NCBI GenBank assembly: GCA_013151915.1
Contig: JAADHJ010000011.1
Location: 1-64,000, forward strand
Reading direction: 5' to 3'
Length of the DNA stretch: 64,000 nt
Source: Deltaproteobacteria bacterium
Lineage (GTDB): Bacteria > BMS3Abin14
The translations under genes and the position numbers were made by a program. Below the pieces are notes generated by a model that searched no databases, was not told where the DNA came from, and saw only the letters and a list, made by a program, of their open reading frames with translations. Shown here in pieces: positions 44,552 through 53,417 of this stretch (position 1 is its first letter; the number at the start of each line of letters is the position of its first letter).

Positions 44552-45849
44552 CTACCATCCTTTCTTTTATAGCAGTCCTTGGCATCCTTGTTCTCGTTCA
44601 TGAGTCAGGCCATTTCCTGGTGGCAAAAGCCATGGGGGTTGGAGTTGACAGGTTCTCCTTAGGTTTTCCCCCGAAGATGTTCGGGGTAAAAAAAGGAGAC
44701 ACGGAATACTGCGTCTCGTGGATTCCCCTTGGAGGCTACGTCAAACTGCGGGGGGAGGACCCTGATGAGGTCGCAGATCCGCAGGATCCAAAGATGTACA
44801 GTACCCGTTCCCCGGGACAGCGGGCTGGAATCGTCGCGGCGGGACCTGTCATGAACCTCATCCTCGCTTTCATCCTGATGCCCATGATGTTCATGATCGG
44901 GATCAACATCCCGGCCTTCTTTGAGCGGCCCGTTGAAGTGGGTTGGGTTGCCCCCGATAGTCCTGCGGAGGCGGCCGGGCTCCGGCCCGGGGACCTTGTG
45001 GTCAGGTTTAACGGAGAGAAGACCGGCGACTGGGAGGCCCTTTTCAAGGCCGTATCCGCAGCCGCCGGTGAGACGGCCACCGTTGACCTGGTCAGGGACA
45101 ACCGTACGCTTTCCATCGTCGTGGCGGGAAAGGACCTTAAAGGGAACAGCGGGCTCGGTGTTTTCCCCCCCATGGCTCCTGTTGTCGGTTCCCTCGCGCC
45201 CGGATATCCCGCTGAGAAGTCCGGGATAAAGGAGGGAGACCTGATTCTGGCTGTTGGAGGGCTGCCCGTTACCCACTGGAACGAAATGGCCCAGGTCATT
45301 CACGGAAGCCCCGATAAAACCATCACCGTCGTGGTGAAAAGGGGCAGCGAGAAACTGCAGGTTCAGGTGACCCCCCGTCTGGACGAAAAAACCGGACGGG
45401 GTTTTATCGGTATTTCACCCAAGAGTGAAACAATCACCCGGCGGTTCGGGTTCATGGAGTCCATTTCCAGGGGGTTTAAGCGAAACATTGAGCTGCTGAA
45501 ACTGACCTTCGGCTTCCTATGGGACATGATCACCCTCCACGCCTCCATAAAATTTCTGGGCGGTCCAATCATGATCTTCCAGGTGACCGGCCAGGCGGCC
45601 CGGGCCGGCCTTTCCGAGTTTATCGCGTTTATGGCGTTTTTAAGCCTGCAGCTTGGAATTCTCAATCTACTGCCTGTCCCGGTACTCGACGGCGGGCACC
45701 TTTTCTTCCTGGGATTGGAAAAGATCAAGGGAAGGCCCCTTACTCCTCATGTTCGTGAGACCGCCCAGCGGATAGGGTTCGCTCTTCTTATCCTTCTCAT
45801 TGTCGTCGTTTCCTACAATGATATACTGCGGCTTTTTTCGGGCAGATGA
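44548..45849 (+). CDS. rseP: Site-2 intramembrane metalloprotease RseP
   Basis: 433-aa inner-membrane protease that cuts anti-sigma factors or signal peptide remnants within the membrane. The zinc site HESGH is at 18-22 in the first segment; LPVPVLDGGHLFF supplies the third ligand. Two PDZ domains lie between them (near PDSPAEAAGLRPGD and GYPAEKSGIKEGD). Starts and ends with ATGA overlaps to dxr and ispG. Confidence 0.95.
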   Translation: MTTILSFIAVLGILVLVHESGHFLVAKAMGVGVDRFSLGFPPKMFGVKKGDTEYCVSWIPLGGYVKLRGEDPDEVADPQDPKMYSTRSPGQRAGIVAAGPVMNLILAFILMPMMFMIGINIPAFFERPVEVGWVAPDSPAEAAGLRPGDLVVRFNGEKTGDWEALFKAVSAAAGETATVDLVRDNRTLSIVVAGKDLKGNSGLGVFPPMAPVVGSLAPGYPAEKSGIKEGDLILAVGGLPVTHWNEMAQVIHGSPDKTITVVVKRGSEKLQVQVTPRLDEKTGRGFIGISPKSETITRRFGFMESISRGFKRNIELLKLTFGFLWDMITLHASIKFLGGPIMIFQVTGQAARAGLSEFIAFMAFLSLQLGILNLLPVPVLDGGHLFFLGLEKIKGRPLTPHVRETAQRIGFALLILLIVVVSYNDILRLFSGR

Positions 45850-46955
45850 CCTTGCCGGCAAACAGTGTGACGGCCCCCCGGAGGCTTACCCGGAGTATTG
45901 AGGTTGGGCGCGTTGCGGTGGGGGGAGAGGCCCCGGTCTCCGTTCAGTCCATGACGAATACGCCCACCGCGGATGTGGATGGAACACTGGCCCAGGTGCA
46001 GGCCCTCGCCCAGGCGGGATGTGATATCATTCGAATTTCCGTCCCCGACATCCCTTCCCTCGAAGGTTTTGCCCGGCTGAGGGCCAACGTGAGGGTTCCC
46101 CTGGTCGCCGATATCCATTTTGACTACCGTCTTGCCGTCGGGGCCCTTGACGCCGGGGCCGACGGCGTGAGAATAAATCCGGGCAACATCGGGTCGGTAA
46201 AAAAAGTCGGGGAAGTGATCAGGGCCGCCGCGGATAAGGGAGCTTCCGTCAGGATCGGTGTCAACGCCGGATCCCTCGAGAGGGATATCCTCAAGTCATA
46301 TGGGCACCCAACCCCCGGGGCGCTGGTGGAAAGCTGTCTGCGCTCCGTGGACCTGGTGGAGGGGATGGGGTTTCACGAACTCAAACTCTCCGTCAAGGCG
46401 TCCGGCCCCATGGAAACGGTGGAAGCCTATCGCCTCCTGTCCGAGGAGGTCGATTATCCGCTCCATATCGGTGTTACTGAGGCAGGTACCGCCCTTTGCG
46501 GCTCGGTGAGGACTTCTGTGGCTCTGGGGCTTCTTCTTTCAGAGGGAATAGGCGACACGCTCAGGGTTTCCCTGTCGGGGGACCCGGTTCCCGAGGTCCG
46601 AGCCGGCATCGAGATCCTTCAGTCCCTGGGAATGAGGGGCGGTCCATGGGTTGTGGCCTGCCCAACCTGCGCCCGAACCGAGGTGGACGTGGCGGGTCTG
46701 GCCGCCGAGGTGGAAAAGCGGTTGAGGGACATATCCGCTCCGCTGAAGGTGGCCGTAATGGGATGTCCCGTAAATGGGCCGGGAGAGGCCCGGGAATCCG
46801 ACGCGGGCATCGCAGGGGGGAAAGGCGTCGCCATCCTTTTCGTGGAGGGGAAGGTTAAAGGGAAGGTGGGACTCCACGAGGCCGTGGATGCTTTGATGGA
46901 TGAGGTGAGAAGACTGGAGCAGAAGTGGACGAAGGCACAGGGGGTAGAGAAGTAA
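45846..46955 (+). CDS. ispG: 4-hydroxy-3-methylbut-2-enyl diphosphate synthase IspG
   Basis: 369-aa iron-sulfur enzyme of the MEP pathway. SVQSMTNTPTADVDGTLAQV opens the TIM barrel; the [4Fe-4S] cysteines lie in VACPTCART and MGCPVNGPGEARE. Short form without the extra domain of plant enzymes. Overlaps rseP by four bases. With dxr it puts two MEP steps in the same operon as uppS. Confidence 0.96.
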   Translation: MTLPANSVTAPRRLTRSIEVGRVAVGGEAPVSVQSMTNTPTADVDGTLAQVQALAQAGCDIIRISVPDIPSLEGFARLRANVRVPLVADIHFDYRLAVGALDAGADGVRINPGNIGSVKKVGEVIRAAADKGASVRIGVNAGSLERDILKSYGHPTPGALVESCLRSVDLVEGMGFHELKLSVKASGPMETVEAYRLLSEEVDYPLHIGVTEAGTALCGSVRTSVALGLLLSEGIGDTLRVSLSGDPVPEVRAGIEILQSLGMRGGPWVVACPTCARTEVDVAGLAAEVEKRLRDISAPLKVAVMGCPVNGPGEARESDAGIAGGKGVAILFVEGKVKGKVGLHEAVDALMDEVRRLEQKWTKAQGVEK

Positions 46956-47004
46956 GGGACTCTGGACTCTGGACACTGGACTCTGGACACTGGACTCTGG
47001 ACCA
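46956..47004. repeat. R5 tandem repeat between ispG and proS
   Basis: Six CTCTGGA/CACTGGA units in direct order, starting immediately after the ispG stop and ending about 30 bases before proS. Confidence 0.85.
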
Positions 47005-47033
47005 GGGATTAACAACCCGATACGGGAGAATTC

Positions 47034-48812
47034 ATGAAATATTCGAAATATTTCCTTCCAACGCTTCGTGAGGTGCCCGCGGACGCTGAAATCGTCAGTC
47101 ATCAGCTCATGTTGAGGGCCGGGATGATACGCCGAGTCGCCGCCGGGATTTACGATATCCTGCCCATGGGACTCAGGGTCATCCGGAAGGTGGAGGGTAT
47201 CATCAGGGAGGAGATGGACCGCGCCGGGGGCATTGAGGTTATTCTCCCGAGCATTCAGCCTGCCGAACTCTGGGGAGAAACGGGCCGCTGGGACTTCTAC
47301 GGAAAGGAGCTGCTTCGCATAAAAGACCGCCATGGCCGTGAATTCTGCTACGGCCCTACCCACGAGGAGATCGTGACCGACCTTGTAAGGCGGGAGATCC
47401 GTTCCTACAGACAGTTGCCCGTTACGCTCTATCAGATCCAGACAAAATTCCGGGACGAGATCAGGCCGCGTTTCGGCCTCATGAGGGGGCGTGAGTTCAC
47501 TATGAAGGACGCCTATTCCTTCGACAGGGACAAGGACGGGGCGGAGGCCAGCTACAGGGCGATGTACGATGCCTACACGGCCATCTTCTCACGCTGTGGT
47601 CTTGAGTTCAGGGCTGTTGAGGCCGATACGGGAAAGATCGGTGGAAGCCTGTCCCATGAATTCATGGTATTGGCGGATACGGGGGAGGACCGGGTGGTAA
47701 GCTGTGATTCATGTGATTACGCCGCCAACCTTGAGATGGCGGATGTTGCCTCCTCCACCGGTGATCCAGTCGTGGAAGCTATGGGGGAGAGCAAGTCCGG
47801 GGGCTCTGCGGCGCCCGGTACCGGCGGGAAGGGGACTCGGAAAGTTAAAACCCCGGGGCGGCGGACCGTGGACGAAGTCACGGCGTTTCTCGGTCTGGAA
47901 CCTACCGATCTTGTCAAGACGATTATCCTGTCGGGAGAGAAAAAGGCCGTGGCCGTACTCGTGCGCGGGGACCACGAGGTCAATCCGGTCAAGGTACGTC
48001 GGATGTTGGGCGATGAGACCATGGACCTGGCTGACCCCGAAGTGGTGGAAAGGGTCACCGGTGCCCCCACAGGTTTTGCCGGTCCTCTGGGAATCGATCT
48101 TCCGGTATATGCCGACAACGCCGTTGCCTTCATGTCGAACTTCGTCACGGGCGGCAATGAGAAGGACGTCCATGTGGTAGGTGTTGACCTTTCCCTGTTT
48201 GAGGTGACGGCTTTTGCCGACCTGAGAGAGGCCCGGGAGGGGGATCCATGTCCCCGGTGCGGGGGAAAGTTGTCTTTCCTCCGGGGGATCGAGGTGGGGC
48301 ACATATTCTACCTCGGCAAAAAATACAGTGAGGCCATGAAAGCCGTCTTTCTGGATGAGACAGGCCAGGAGAGGACTATCGAGATGGGCTGCTTTGGAAT
48401 CGGGGTTGGAAGGACCGTTGCAGCTTCCATAGAACAGAATTATGATGAAAGGGGTATTATCTGGCCTCTCCCCATTGCGCCGTTCGCCGCAAGCCTCCTC
48501 TGCCTGAACATCACCGATCCCGAGGTACACGAGGCCGCGGACAGGATCTATGCCGCCCTGTGCGATGGGGGTGTGGAAGTCCTGTACGATGATCGGGATG
48601 AGCGTCCCGGCGTCAAGTTCAACGATGCGGACCTGACAGGGATTCCCATCAGGGTGACGGTTGGTAAGAAGGGCCTGAAGGAGGGAAACGTGGAGCTGCG
48701 TCACCGGGCGACCGGGGAGGAAAGCAAGGTTCCCGTGGAGGGTGTTGTCCGGGCGGTCAGAGAACTCATCCGGGGCGCGAGGCAGGCGTCATTCAGCGAT
48801 CACAACGAATAA
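47034..48812 (+). CDS. proS: Prolyl-tRNA synthetase ProS (bacterial type with editing domain)
   Basis: 592-aa class II synthetase. The core has GRWDFYGKELLRIKDRHGRE-type motif 1-2 elements, CYGPTHEEIVTDLVRR, FRDEIRPRFGLMRGREFTM and a C-terminal anticodon domain with DDRDERPGVKF. The large INS insertion (about 225-410) that clears Ala-tRNA-Pro is present, with KTIILSGEKKAVAVLVRGDHE. ATG 47034 follows ACGGGAGAATTC. R5 repeats separate it from ispG, but it likely stays on the same transcript. Confidence 0.96.
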   Translation: MKYSKYFLPTLREVPADAEIVSHQLMLRAGMIRRVAAGIYDILPMGLRVIRKVEGIIREEMDRAGGIEVILPSIQPAELWGETGRWDFYGKELLRIKDRHGREFCYGPTHEEIVTDLVRREIRSYRQLPVTLYQIQTKFRDEIRPRFGLMRGREFTMKDAYSFDRDKDGAEASYRAMYDAYTAIFSRCGLEFRAVEADTGKIGGSLSHEFMVLADTGEDRVVSCDSCDYAANLEMADVASSTGDPVVEAMGESKSGGSAAPGTGGKGTRKVKTPGRRTVDEVTAFLGLEPTDLVKTIILSGEKKAVAVLVRGDHEVNPVKVRRMLGDETMDLADPEVVERVTGAPTGFAGPLGIDLPVYADNAVAFMSNFVTGGNEKDVHVVGVDLSLFEVTAFADLREAREGDPCPRCGGKLSFLRGIEVGHIFYLGKKYSEAMKAVFLDETGQERTIEMGCFGIGVGRTVAASIEQNYDERGIIWPLPIAPFAASLLCLNITDPEVHEAADRIYAALCDGGVEVLYDDRDERPGVKFNDADLTGIPIRVTVGKKGLKEGNVELRHRATGEESKVPVEGVVRAVRELIRGARQASFSDHNE

Positions 48813-48874
48813 AAGACAGTTTTTTTCATCTGACATCCACGCTGACGGACAGATTCCCACGGTTCGGCGCGCGG

Positions 48875-50200
48875 TTGCTGGATCTTCTTCTGTCCAATTC
48901 ACCCATAAACAGAATCCTTTTGGAATCCGCCCTGAAGGCCGGCAGGAAAAGGTTGAGCCGTGCACTCAAAAATGGATTTCGCCGTATATTGGTGGTGGGC
49001 GATCTGAACATTGGAGATGCGGTTAACCTGCAGGTGGCCGTCTGTGCCCTGAAGCGGTTTTTCCCGGATGCGCGGATCGACTATGTCGTCAACCGTAATG
49101 CAGAGCCGTTGATTCAGGGCAATCCGCATATATCGGTCCTTCTTCCTGTTTTCAGCGGTTCCCCCGTACCGGATGACGGCGATATCGAGGCTTTGAGGGA
49201 TGCTGTACAAAAGGAAGATTACGATGTCATATTCAATTTCTGTCCGTTTTTTGATGCTTCGGTTTTCAGCGGAAGCGCCGGGGGCCCGATTGTAATCGGC
49301 CCTGATGCGATGGTCTATATGCTTCTGTACGGGGACCATGAGAAAAACCGGATAAACAATATCCTGTATCAGGCGGATCAGTTCATTTACGCGCTCCTTT
49401 CGGATATAACAGGTCTGGAAAGGAAGAGAACCTTCAGGGGGACGACCGTCTATCTTTCAGATGACGCCCTGGTGAAGGCAGAGGAGTTTCTGGTCCATGA
49501 AGGAATTTTTCACGGAGGGCCCATACTGCTTTACAATCCCGATACGACTTCCCCGTTTACACGGATTCCCCTGGATTATCAGGCGGACCTGTTGAAAAGA
49601 CTCCTGAGATCGGCTGGGGGCGTTACTATCCTGATGGGCGCCGGGCATGTAAAGAAGGGCATTGAACAGGCCCTCCTGGAAATGCTCCCGGCGGATATGC
49701 GGGGGAAAATACATATCGTACCTGAATCAATTCCCCTGGATTGCTATGTCGCACTGATTGATCTCTCAGACGTTTACATTACGGGTGATACGGGCCCTCT
49801 CCATCTGGCATCGGCCTTGAAAGTTTCAAAATCCGGCAGGTCTGTTTTCAGGAACCGGACCGCCGTATTCTCAATATTCGGCGCCACATCTTCGAGGATC
49901 TATGGGTACGATTCCAATTTGAAAGGTTATCTTCCCTCGCATCAGAATGCGTCTTCGAATGTTTATGTCTCGAAAAGCCCATGCCGAAACATTACATGTG
50001 TAAACAAAAGGGCAAAAACGTGCCGGAAGGTTCGCTGCTTTGATTACCTGGACACGGAGAAGATCGCGGGGGACGTGACAGACTACCTGAAACGCGGAAC
50101 GCGTTTCAGAGTCCAGAGTCCGGAGTCCGGAGTCCAGAGTCCAGAGAGGGGAAAGGCGGATGCGGGGATGCCCCTCGACGAGACTCGGGGCAGGCGGTGA
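48875..50200 (+). CDS. GT9-like (ADP-heptose/LPS heptosyltransferase family) glycosyltransferase
   Basis: 441 aa. RRILVVGDLNIGDAVNLQVAV resembles the GT9 opening (core ILVVGDLNIGDAV), and VYITGDTGPLHLASAL the nucleotide-sugar site. AVFSIFGATSS also fits the family. A lipopolysaccharide or cell-surface glycan role is inferred. The start is uncertain: TTG 48875 has no good ribosome-binding site, and no ATG or GTG lies between the proS stop and it in frame. The last 35 or so residues (from about RGTRFRVQSPESG) are translated R5 repeat and are unlikely to be ancestral sequence. Confidence 0.72.
   Translation: MLDLLLSNSPINRILLESALKAGRKRLSRALKNGFRRILVVGDLNIGDAVNLQVAVCALKRFFPDARIDYVVNRNAEPLIQGNPHISVLLPVFSGSPVPDDGDIEALRDAVQKEDYDVIFNFCPFFDASVFSGSAGGPIVIGPDAMVYMLLYGDHEKNRINNILYQADQFIYALLSDITGLERKRTFRGTTVYLSDDALVKAEEFLVHEGIFHGGPILLYNPDTTSPFTRIPLDYQADLLKRLLRSAGGVTILMGAGHVKKGIEQALLEMLPADMRGKIHIVPESIPLDCYVALIDLSDVYITGDTGPLHLASALKVSKSGRSVFRNRTAVFSIFGATSSRIYGYDSNLKGYLPSHQNASSNVYVSKSPCRNITCVNKRAKTCRKVRCFDYLDTEKIAGDVTDYLKRGTRFRVQSPESGVQSPERGKADAGMPLDETRGRR
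50106..50147. repeat. R5 tandem repeat inside the 3' end of the GT9 gene
   Basis: GAGTCCAGAGTCCGGAGTCC-type units are read in frame as RVQSPESGVQSPERG. Confidence 0.8.
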
Positions 50201-50326
50201 CGAGGAGGTACATGAGTGCTTGGGAGCATGGGCGAATGGAAGAGTGGCCACGGAGACACGGGGGTATGGGGGTATGGGTGTATGGAAGTTTGGCTATCGA
50301 GGTGTCGAGGTATCGAAGTTACTGAA

Positions 50327-50360
50327 ACTCTGGACACTGGACTCTGGACCTTGGACTCTT
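50327..50360. repeat. R5 tandem repeat before the LysE-type gene
   Basis: CTCTGGACACTGGACTCTGG and CCTTGGACTC. Preceded by TATCGAGGTGTCGAGGTATC, a motif also present near 32882. Confidence 0.8.
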
Positions 50361-50379
50361 TTTTTAGAGGTTCTATGAA

Positions 50380-51021
50380 TTGAAACTCTTATTGCTGATG
50401 CCCCTGGTTTACGTGATGGGATTCCTCACAGCCATTCCCATCGGGGCCACCCAAATAGAAATTGCAAAGCGTTCCCTGAACGGTTATGTGCCCCAGGCGA
50501 TGATGGTCGTGCTGGGTTCTGTAATATCGGATGTGATGTATGGTTTTATAGCCATGTTCGGTTTCGCGCCGTTTCTGCACAACAGAAAGGTCGAGGCGAT
50601 CTTCTGGCTAGCGGGGGCGGGGATCCTGGCGATATTGGGTATTTTTACGATTACCCGGCACGGGAGCCGGAAAGAGATAAAGGTTAAGGATGTATTGCTT
50701 GAAGATTACGGCCTGTCTCTCTTTGTGGGGTTTTCCCTGGCCGTCATCAATCCGCCCATGATGCTCTGGTGGCTGGTATGCGCCTCCTTTGTCAAGAGCC
50801 TGGGGCTGGTTCAAAGCTACAACGCGGTATCTTCATCCCTGTTTCTTCTGGCGGGTGGATTGGGGATCGCCTCCTATCTGACTGTTTTGGCCCTGGCGTT
50901 GAAAAAGGCCGGCAGGTTCATCACCCCAAAACTTGAGCATAGGATCACGGTATTTTTAGGGGCTGTTCTCCTGCTCCTGTCGATCTATTTCCTGGTCCGC
51001 TTCATAATGGTGTTTGTGTAA
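50380..51021 (+). CDS. LysE/RhtB-type amino-acid exporter family protein
   Basis: 213 aa, six hydrophobic segments. The N-terminal VMGFLTAIPIGATQIEIAKRS matches the LysE superfamily opening (PxGP-type loop as IPIGAT), and LAVINPPMMLWWL the central half repeat. Substrate unknown. TTG 50380 is about ten bases after AGAGG; ATG 50375 is out of frame and ends at once. The gene is isolated between repeat tracts. Confidence 0.75.
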   Translation: MKLLLLMPLVYVMGFLTAIPIGATQIEIAKRSLNGYVPQAMMVVLGSVISDVMYGFIAMFGFAPFLHNRKVEAIFWLAGAGILAILGIFTITRHGSRKEIKVKDVLLEDYGLSLFVGFSLAVINPPMMLWWLVCASFVKSLGLVQSYNAVSSSLFLLAGGLGIASYLTVLALALKKAGRFITPKLEHRITVFLGAVLLLLSIYFLVRFIMVFV

Positions 51022-51150
51022 AGACAGTTCCTGGTTCCTAGTGCTTAGTGCCTGGTTAAATTCAAGTTCAAACCGCGCATTTCCTGAAACACCAGGAACT
51101 AGGTACCAGGAACTGCTCTTCCATGCTCCGTGTCCCCGCGTCTGCTTTTT

Positions 51151-51180
51151 CTCTGGACTCTGGACCCTGGACTCTGGACT
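51151..51180. repeat. R5 tandem repeat
   Basis: Four CTCTGGA/CCCTGGA units. The preceding 51022-51110 has ACCAGGAACTAGGTACCAGG-type short repeats and no gene. Confidence 0.8.
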
Positions 51181-51292
51181 TCCTGTCACGCCGGCCTGTC
51201 ACGTCGTAGTTCAGGGAACGAAGGCGGATGAACCCTGGACTATCCCTGCTCCACTCCGGGTATTGCATTGCCCATGGGGTTATGCTAAATAC

Positions 51293-51420
51293 TACCCGGT
51301 TATCGCTTCTTTAACGGTGGATTTATTGCGAGTCCACCCAGAAGGCTCTGAGCAGTGTGCGTGGTCTTGAGAACACCGGGTTATCTTCGTTTAAGAGCGG
51401 CAAGTCCCGCTCTTTTGTAT
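51293..51420 (+). ncRNA. Candidate structured RNA ending in a terminator
   Basis: ACCCGGT (51294-51300) can pair with ACCGGGT (near 51375-51381), enclosing a GGTGGA/TCCACC hairpin (near 51317-51338). An intrinsic terminator follows: AAGAGCGG/CCGCTCTT (51393-51414) then TTTTGTATTTTA. It matches no RNA family I can name. It could be a small RNA, a leader, or only a terminator in unrelated sequence. Confidence 0.3.
51393..51420 (+). terminator. Rho-independent terminator upstream of rimP
   Basis: Eight-base stem AAGAGCGG/CCGCTCTT, loop CAAGTC, then TTTTGTATTT. Confidence 0.7.
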
Positions 51421-51437
51421 TTTATGGGTCGAATTTT

Positions 51438-51530
51438 GATGACTTTGCAAAAAGTCATCAAAGCGCCCGCTTAGGGGCGCTCAAATCGAAGATTTGTGAG
51501 GAAAGTGAAAATGACACTTTTCGCTTTTCT
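51438..51530 (+). repeat. R1 element, copy i (3'-truncated, 93 bp)
   Basis: GATGACTTTGCAAAAAGTCATC through AAATCGAAGATTTGTGAGG to CACTTTTCGC. The final GTAAAAAGCC hairpin and CCCTATCAA end are absent. It lies 33 bases before rimP. Confidence 0.83.
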
Positions 51531-51563
51531 TCGCTGTTTACGGTCTGATATCGAGGCACGGCC

Positions 51564-52028
51564 ATGGACACCCACGGCATAGTAGACTATATCACCCGGA
51601 TTGTGGAGCCTATTACCGGACGGCTTGGCCTTGAGTTGGTGGATGTGGCCTTCAGGAGCGAGGATGGACGGTGGGTCCTGAGGGTGACCATTGATCATGA
51701 AGATGGGGTGAAGGTGGCTCACTGCACGGCGGTAAGCAAGGAATTGGGCGTTCACCTTGAGGTGGAAGATCCGATTTCCGTTCGGTATCACCTTGAGGTC
51801 TCATCTCCGGGTCTTGACAGACCGCTGAAGAATGAGGGGGATTTTGAACGCTTTGCGGGGCGTCAGATCCTTATCAGAACCCATCGATCGGTTGCAGGAA
51901 GAAAGAAGATCCGAGGGATTCTGGAGGGCGTCGAAAACGGGATGGCGCAGGTGCGGATGGCCGATGGGACCCTGGTGGAAGTGCCCATGGAAGATATGTC
52001 CTCCGCAAGGCTTGATTTCAGCCTTTGA
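51564..52028 (+). CDS. rimP: Ribosome maturation factor RimP
   Basis: 154 aa, needed for 30S maturation. VDYITRIVEPITGRLGLELVD opens the family (core EPITGRLGLELVDV); YHLEVSSPGLDRPLK is the strongest signature and the C-terminal SH3-like domain ends VPMEDMSSARL. ATG 51564 has only a weak GAGGCACGG site. It heads rimP-nusA-ylxR-infB. The stop TGA (52026-52028) overlaps the first bases of R1j. Confidence 0.95.
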   Translation: MDTHGIVDYITRIVEPITGRLGLELVDVAFRSEDGRWVLRVTIDHEDGVKVAHCTAVSKELGVHLEVEDPISVRYHLEVSSPGLDRPLKNEGDFERFAGRQILIRTHRSVAGRKKIRGILEGVENGMAQVRMADGTLVEVPMEDMSSARLDFSL

Positions 52029-52073
52029 TGACTTCGTAAAAAGTCATAAATGGACTTTTTACGGCCCTATCAA
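52027..52073 (+). repeat. R1 element, copy j (47-bp minimal derivative)
   Basis: GATGACTTCGTAAAAAGTCAT joins directly to AAATGGACTTTTTACGGCC and CTATCAA: both R1 termini without the interior. Lies between rimP and nusA. Confidence 0.82.
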
Positions 52074-52145
52074 TCTTTAGAAATGGAAAGAGGCCCGCAT
52101 CGCAATTGTGCCGGATGGGGGCGTTAAGAAGAGGGGTAATGGAGA

Positions 52146-53414
52146 ATGACCGTTAACCAGGAACTAATGATTATCTTTGCTCAGCTGGAGCGGGAAAAGG
52201 GAATCGACCAGGAATCCCTCGTCGAGGCCATCGAGGCGGCCCTCGTGACCGCTGCCAGAAAGGTATATGGATCGGGTACGGATATGTTTGCCCGAATGGA
52301 TCGCCAGACGGGGAGGATTGAAATTTACCAGCGTAAGGAGGTGGCTCTCCAGGTCGGGGATCCTTCCATGGAGATATCCCTTCTTGATGCGAGACAGCTT
52401 GACCCCCATGTCATGCCGGGTGACGAGGTGGAGATAGAGATAGATGCCAACGAGTTCGGCCGTATTGCCGCGCAGACCGCCAAACAGGTCATTGTGCAGA
52501 AACTGCGGGAGGCTGAAAGGGAGATGATCTTCAAGAATTACTCGGGACGTGTCGGGGAGATTATCAACGGCATCGTCCACGGGTTTTCGAGGGGGGCGAT
52601 CATCGTTGACCTTGGAAAAACCGAGGCGGAGATTCCCGCCAAGGAACAGGTTCCAAGGGAGCGATATAAGCAGGGCGACCGGATAAAGGCATACATCCTT
52701 GAGGTTAAGCAGGTCGCCAAAGGCCCTCAGGTTGTCCTGTCCAGGTCTTCCCTTAATTTTCTCCTGAAACTGTTCGATCTGGAGGTCCCGGAGGTTGCCG
52801 AGGGCATCGTCGAGATCCGAAGCGCGGCCAGGGAACCCGGCGCCCGTTCTAAAATCGCCGTTGTCAGCCACGATCCCAACGTTGATCCCGTTGGGGCCTG
52901 TGTCGGCGTCAAGGGGTCCAGGGTGCAGGCCGTGGTCAATGAACTGCGGGGCGAACGGATAGATATTATCCCGTGGGTCTCGGATCCCGCGCTCTTTGTC
53001 AGCAGTTCTCTCAGCCCTGCCCAGGTGACGAGAGTGATTATCAACGAGGCGGACAAGAGCATGGGAGTCATCGTCGCCGATGAGGAACTTTCCCTGGCCA
53101 TTGGGAGGAATGGGCAGAACGTCCGTCTTGCAGCCCGCCTTACCAATTGGAACATTACCATCAAGAGCGAATCGCAGGCAGAGGCCGAGAAGTTGGAGAA
53201 AGAGCAGGGGAAAGAAGGCCCGGAGGATGAGAACCTTTTTTCCGGCATATCAGCCAAAATCGTGGATTCCCTCAAGGAATCCGGTTTCGGGGACGCGGAA
53301 GCCATACGCAACGCATCGGACAAAGATCTCCTGCGTATTCCCGGCCTCGGCCCCAAGACCTTGGAAAGGCTTCGGGAGAGGGCTGAAGGACCCGAAGGGG
53401 ATCCCGGGAACTGA
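52146..53414 (+). CDS. nusA: Transcription termination/antitermination factor NusA
   Basis: 422 aa. The N-terminal RNA polymerase-binding domain contains AQLEREKGIDQESLVEAIE; then an S1 domain (GEIINGIVHGFSRGAIIVDLG), two KH domains (DPVGACVGVKGSRVQAVV, LAIGRNGQNVRLAARL) and a C-terminal helix-hairpin-helix (LLRIPGLGPKTLERL). ATG 52146 is near GAGGGG and GGAG. ylxR follows after three bases. Confidence 0.96.
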   Translation: MTVNQELMIIFAQLEREKGIDQESLVEAIEAALVTAARKVYGSGTDMFARMDRQTGRIEIYQRKEVALQVGDPSMEISLLDARQLDPHVMPGDEVEIEIDANEFGRIAAQTAKQVIVQKLREAEREMIFKNYSGRVGEIINGIVHGFSRGAIIVDLGKTEAEIPAKEQVPRERYKQGDRIKAYILEVKQVAKGPQVVLSRSSLNFLLKLFDLEVPEVAEGIVEIRSAAREPGARSKIAVVSHDPNVDPVGACVGVKGSRVQAVVNELRGERIDIIPWVSDPALFVSSSLSPAQVTRVIINEADKSMGVIVADEELSLAIGRNGQNVRLAARLTNWNITIKSESQAEAEKLEKEQGKEGPEDENLFSGISAKIVDSLKESGFGDAEAIRNASDKDLLRIPGLGPKTLERLRERAEGPEGDPGN

Positions 53415-53417
53415 ACA

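Noticed and set aside
51230-51420. tRNA, tmRNA, 6S or known riboswitch upstream of rimP
   Set aside because: No cloverleaf, tag frame or consensus motif of those families could be matched by eye; kept only as an unassigned candidate.
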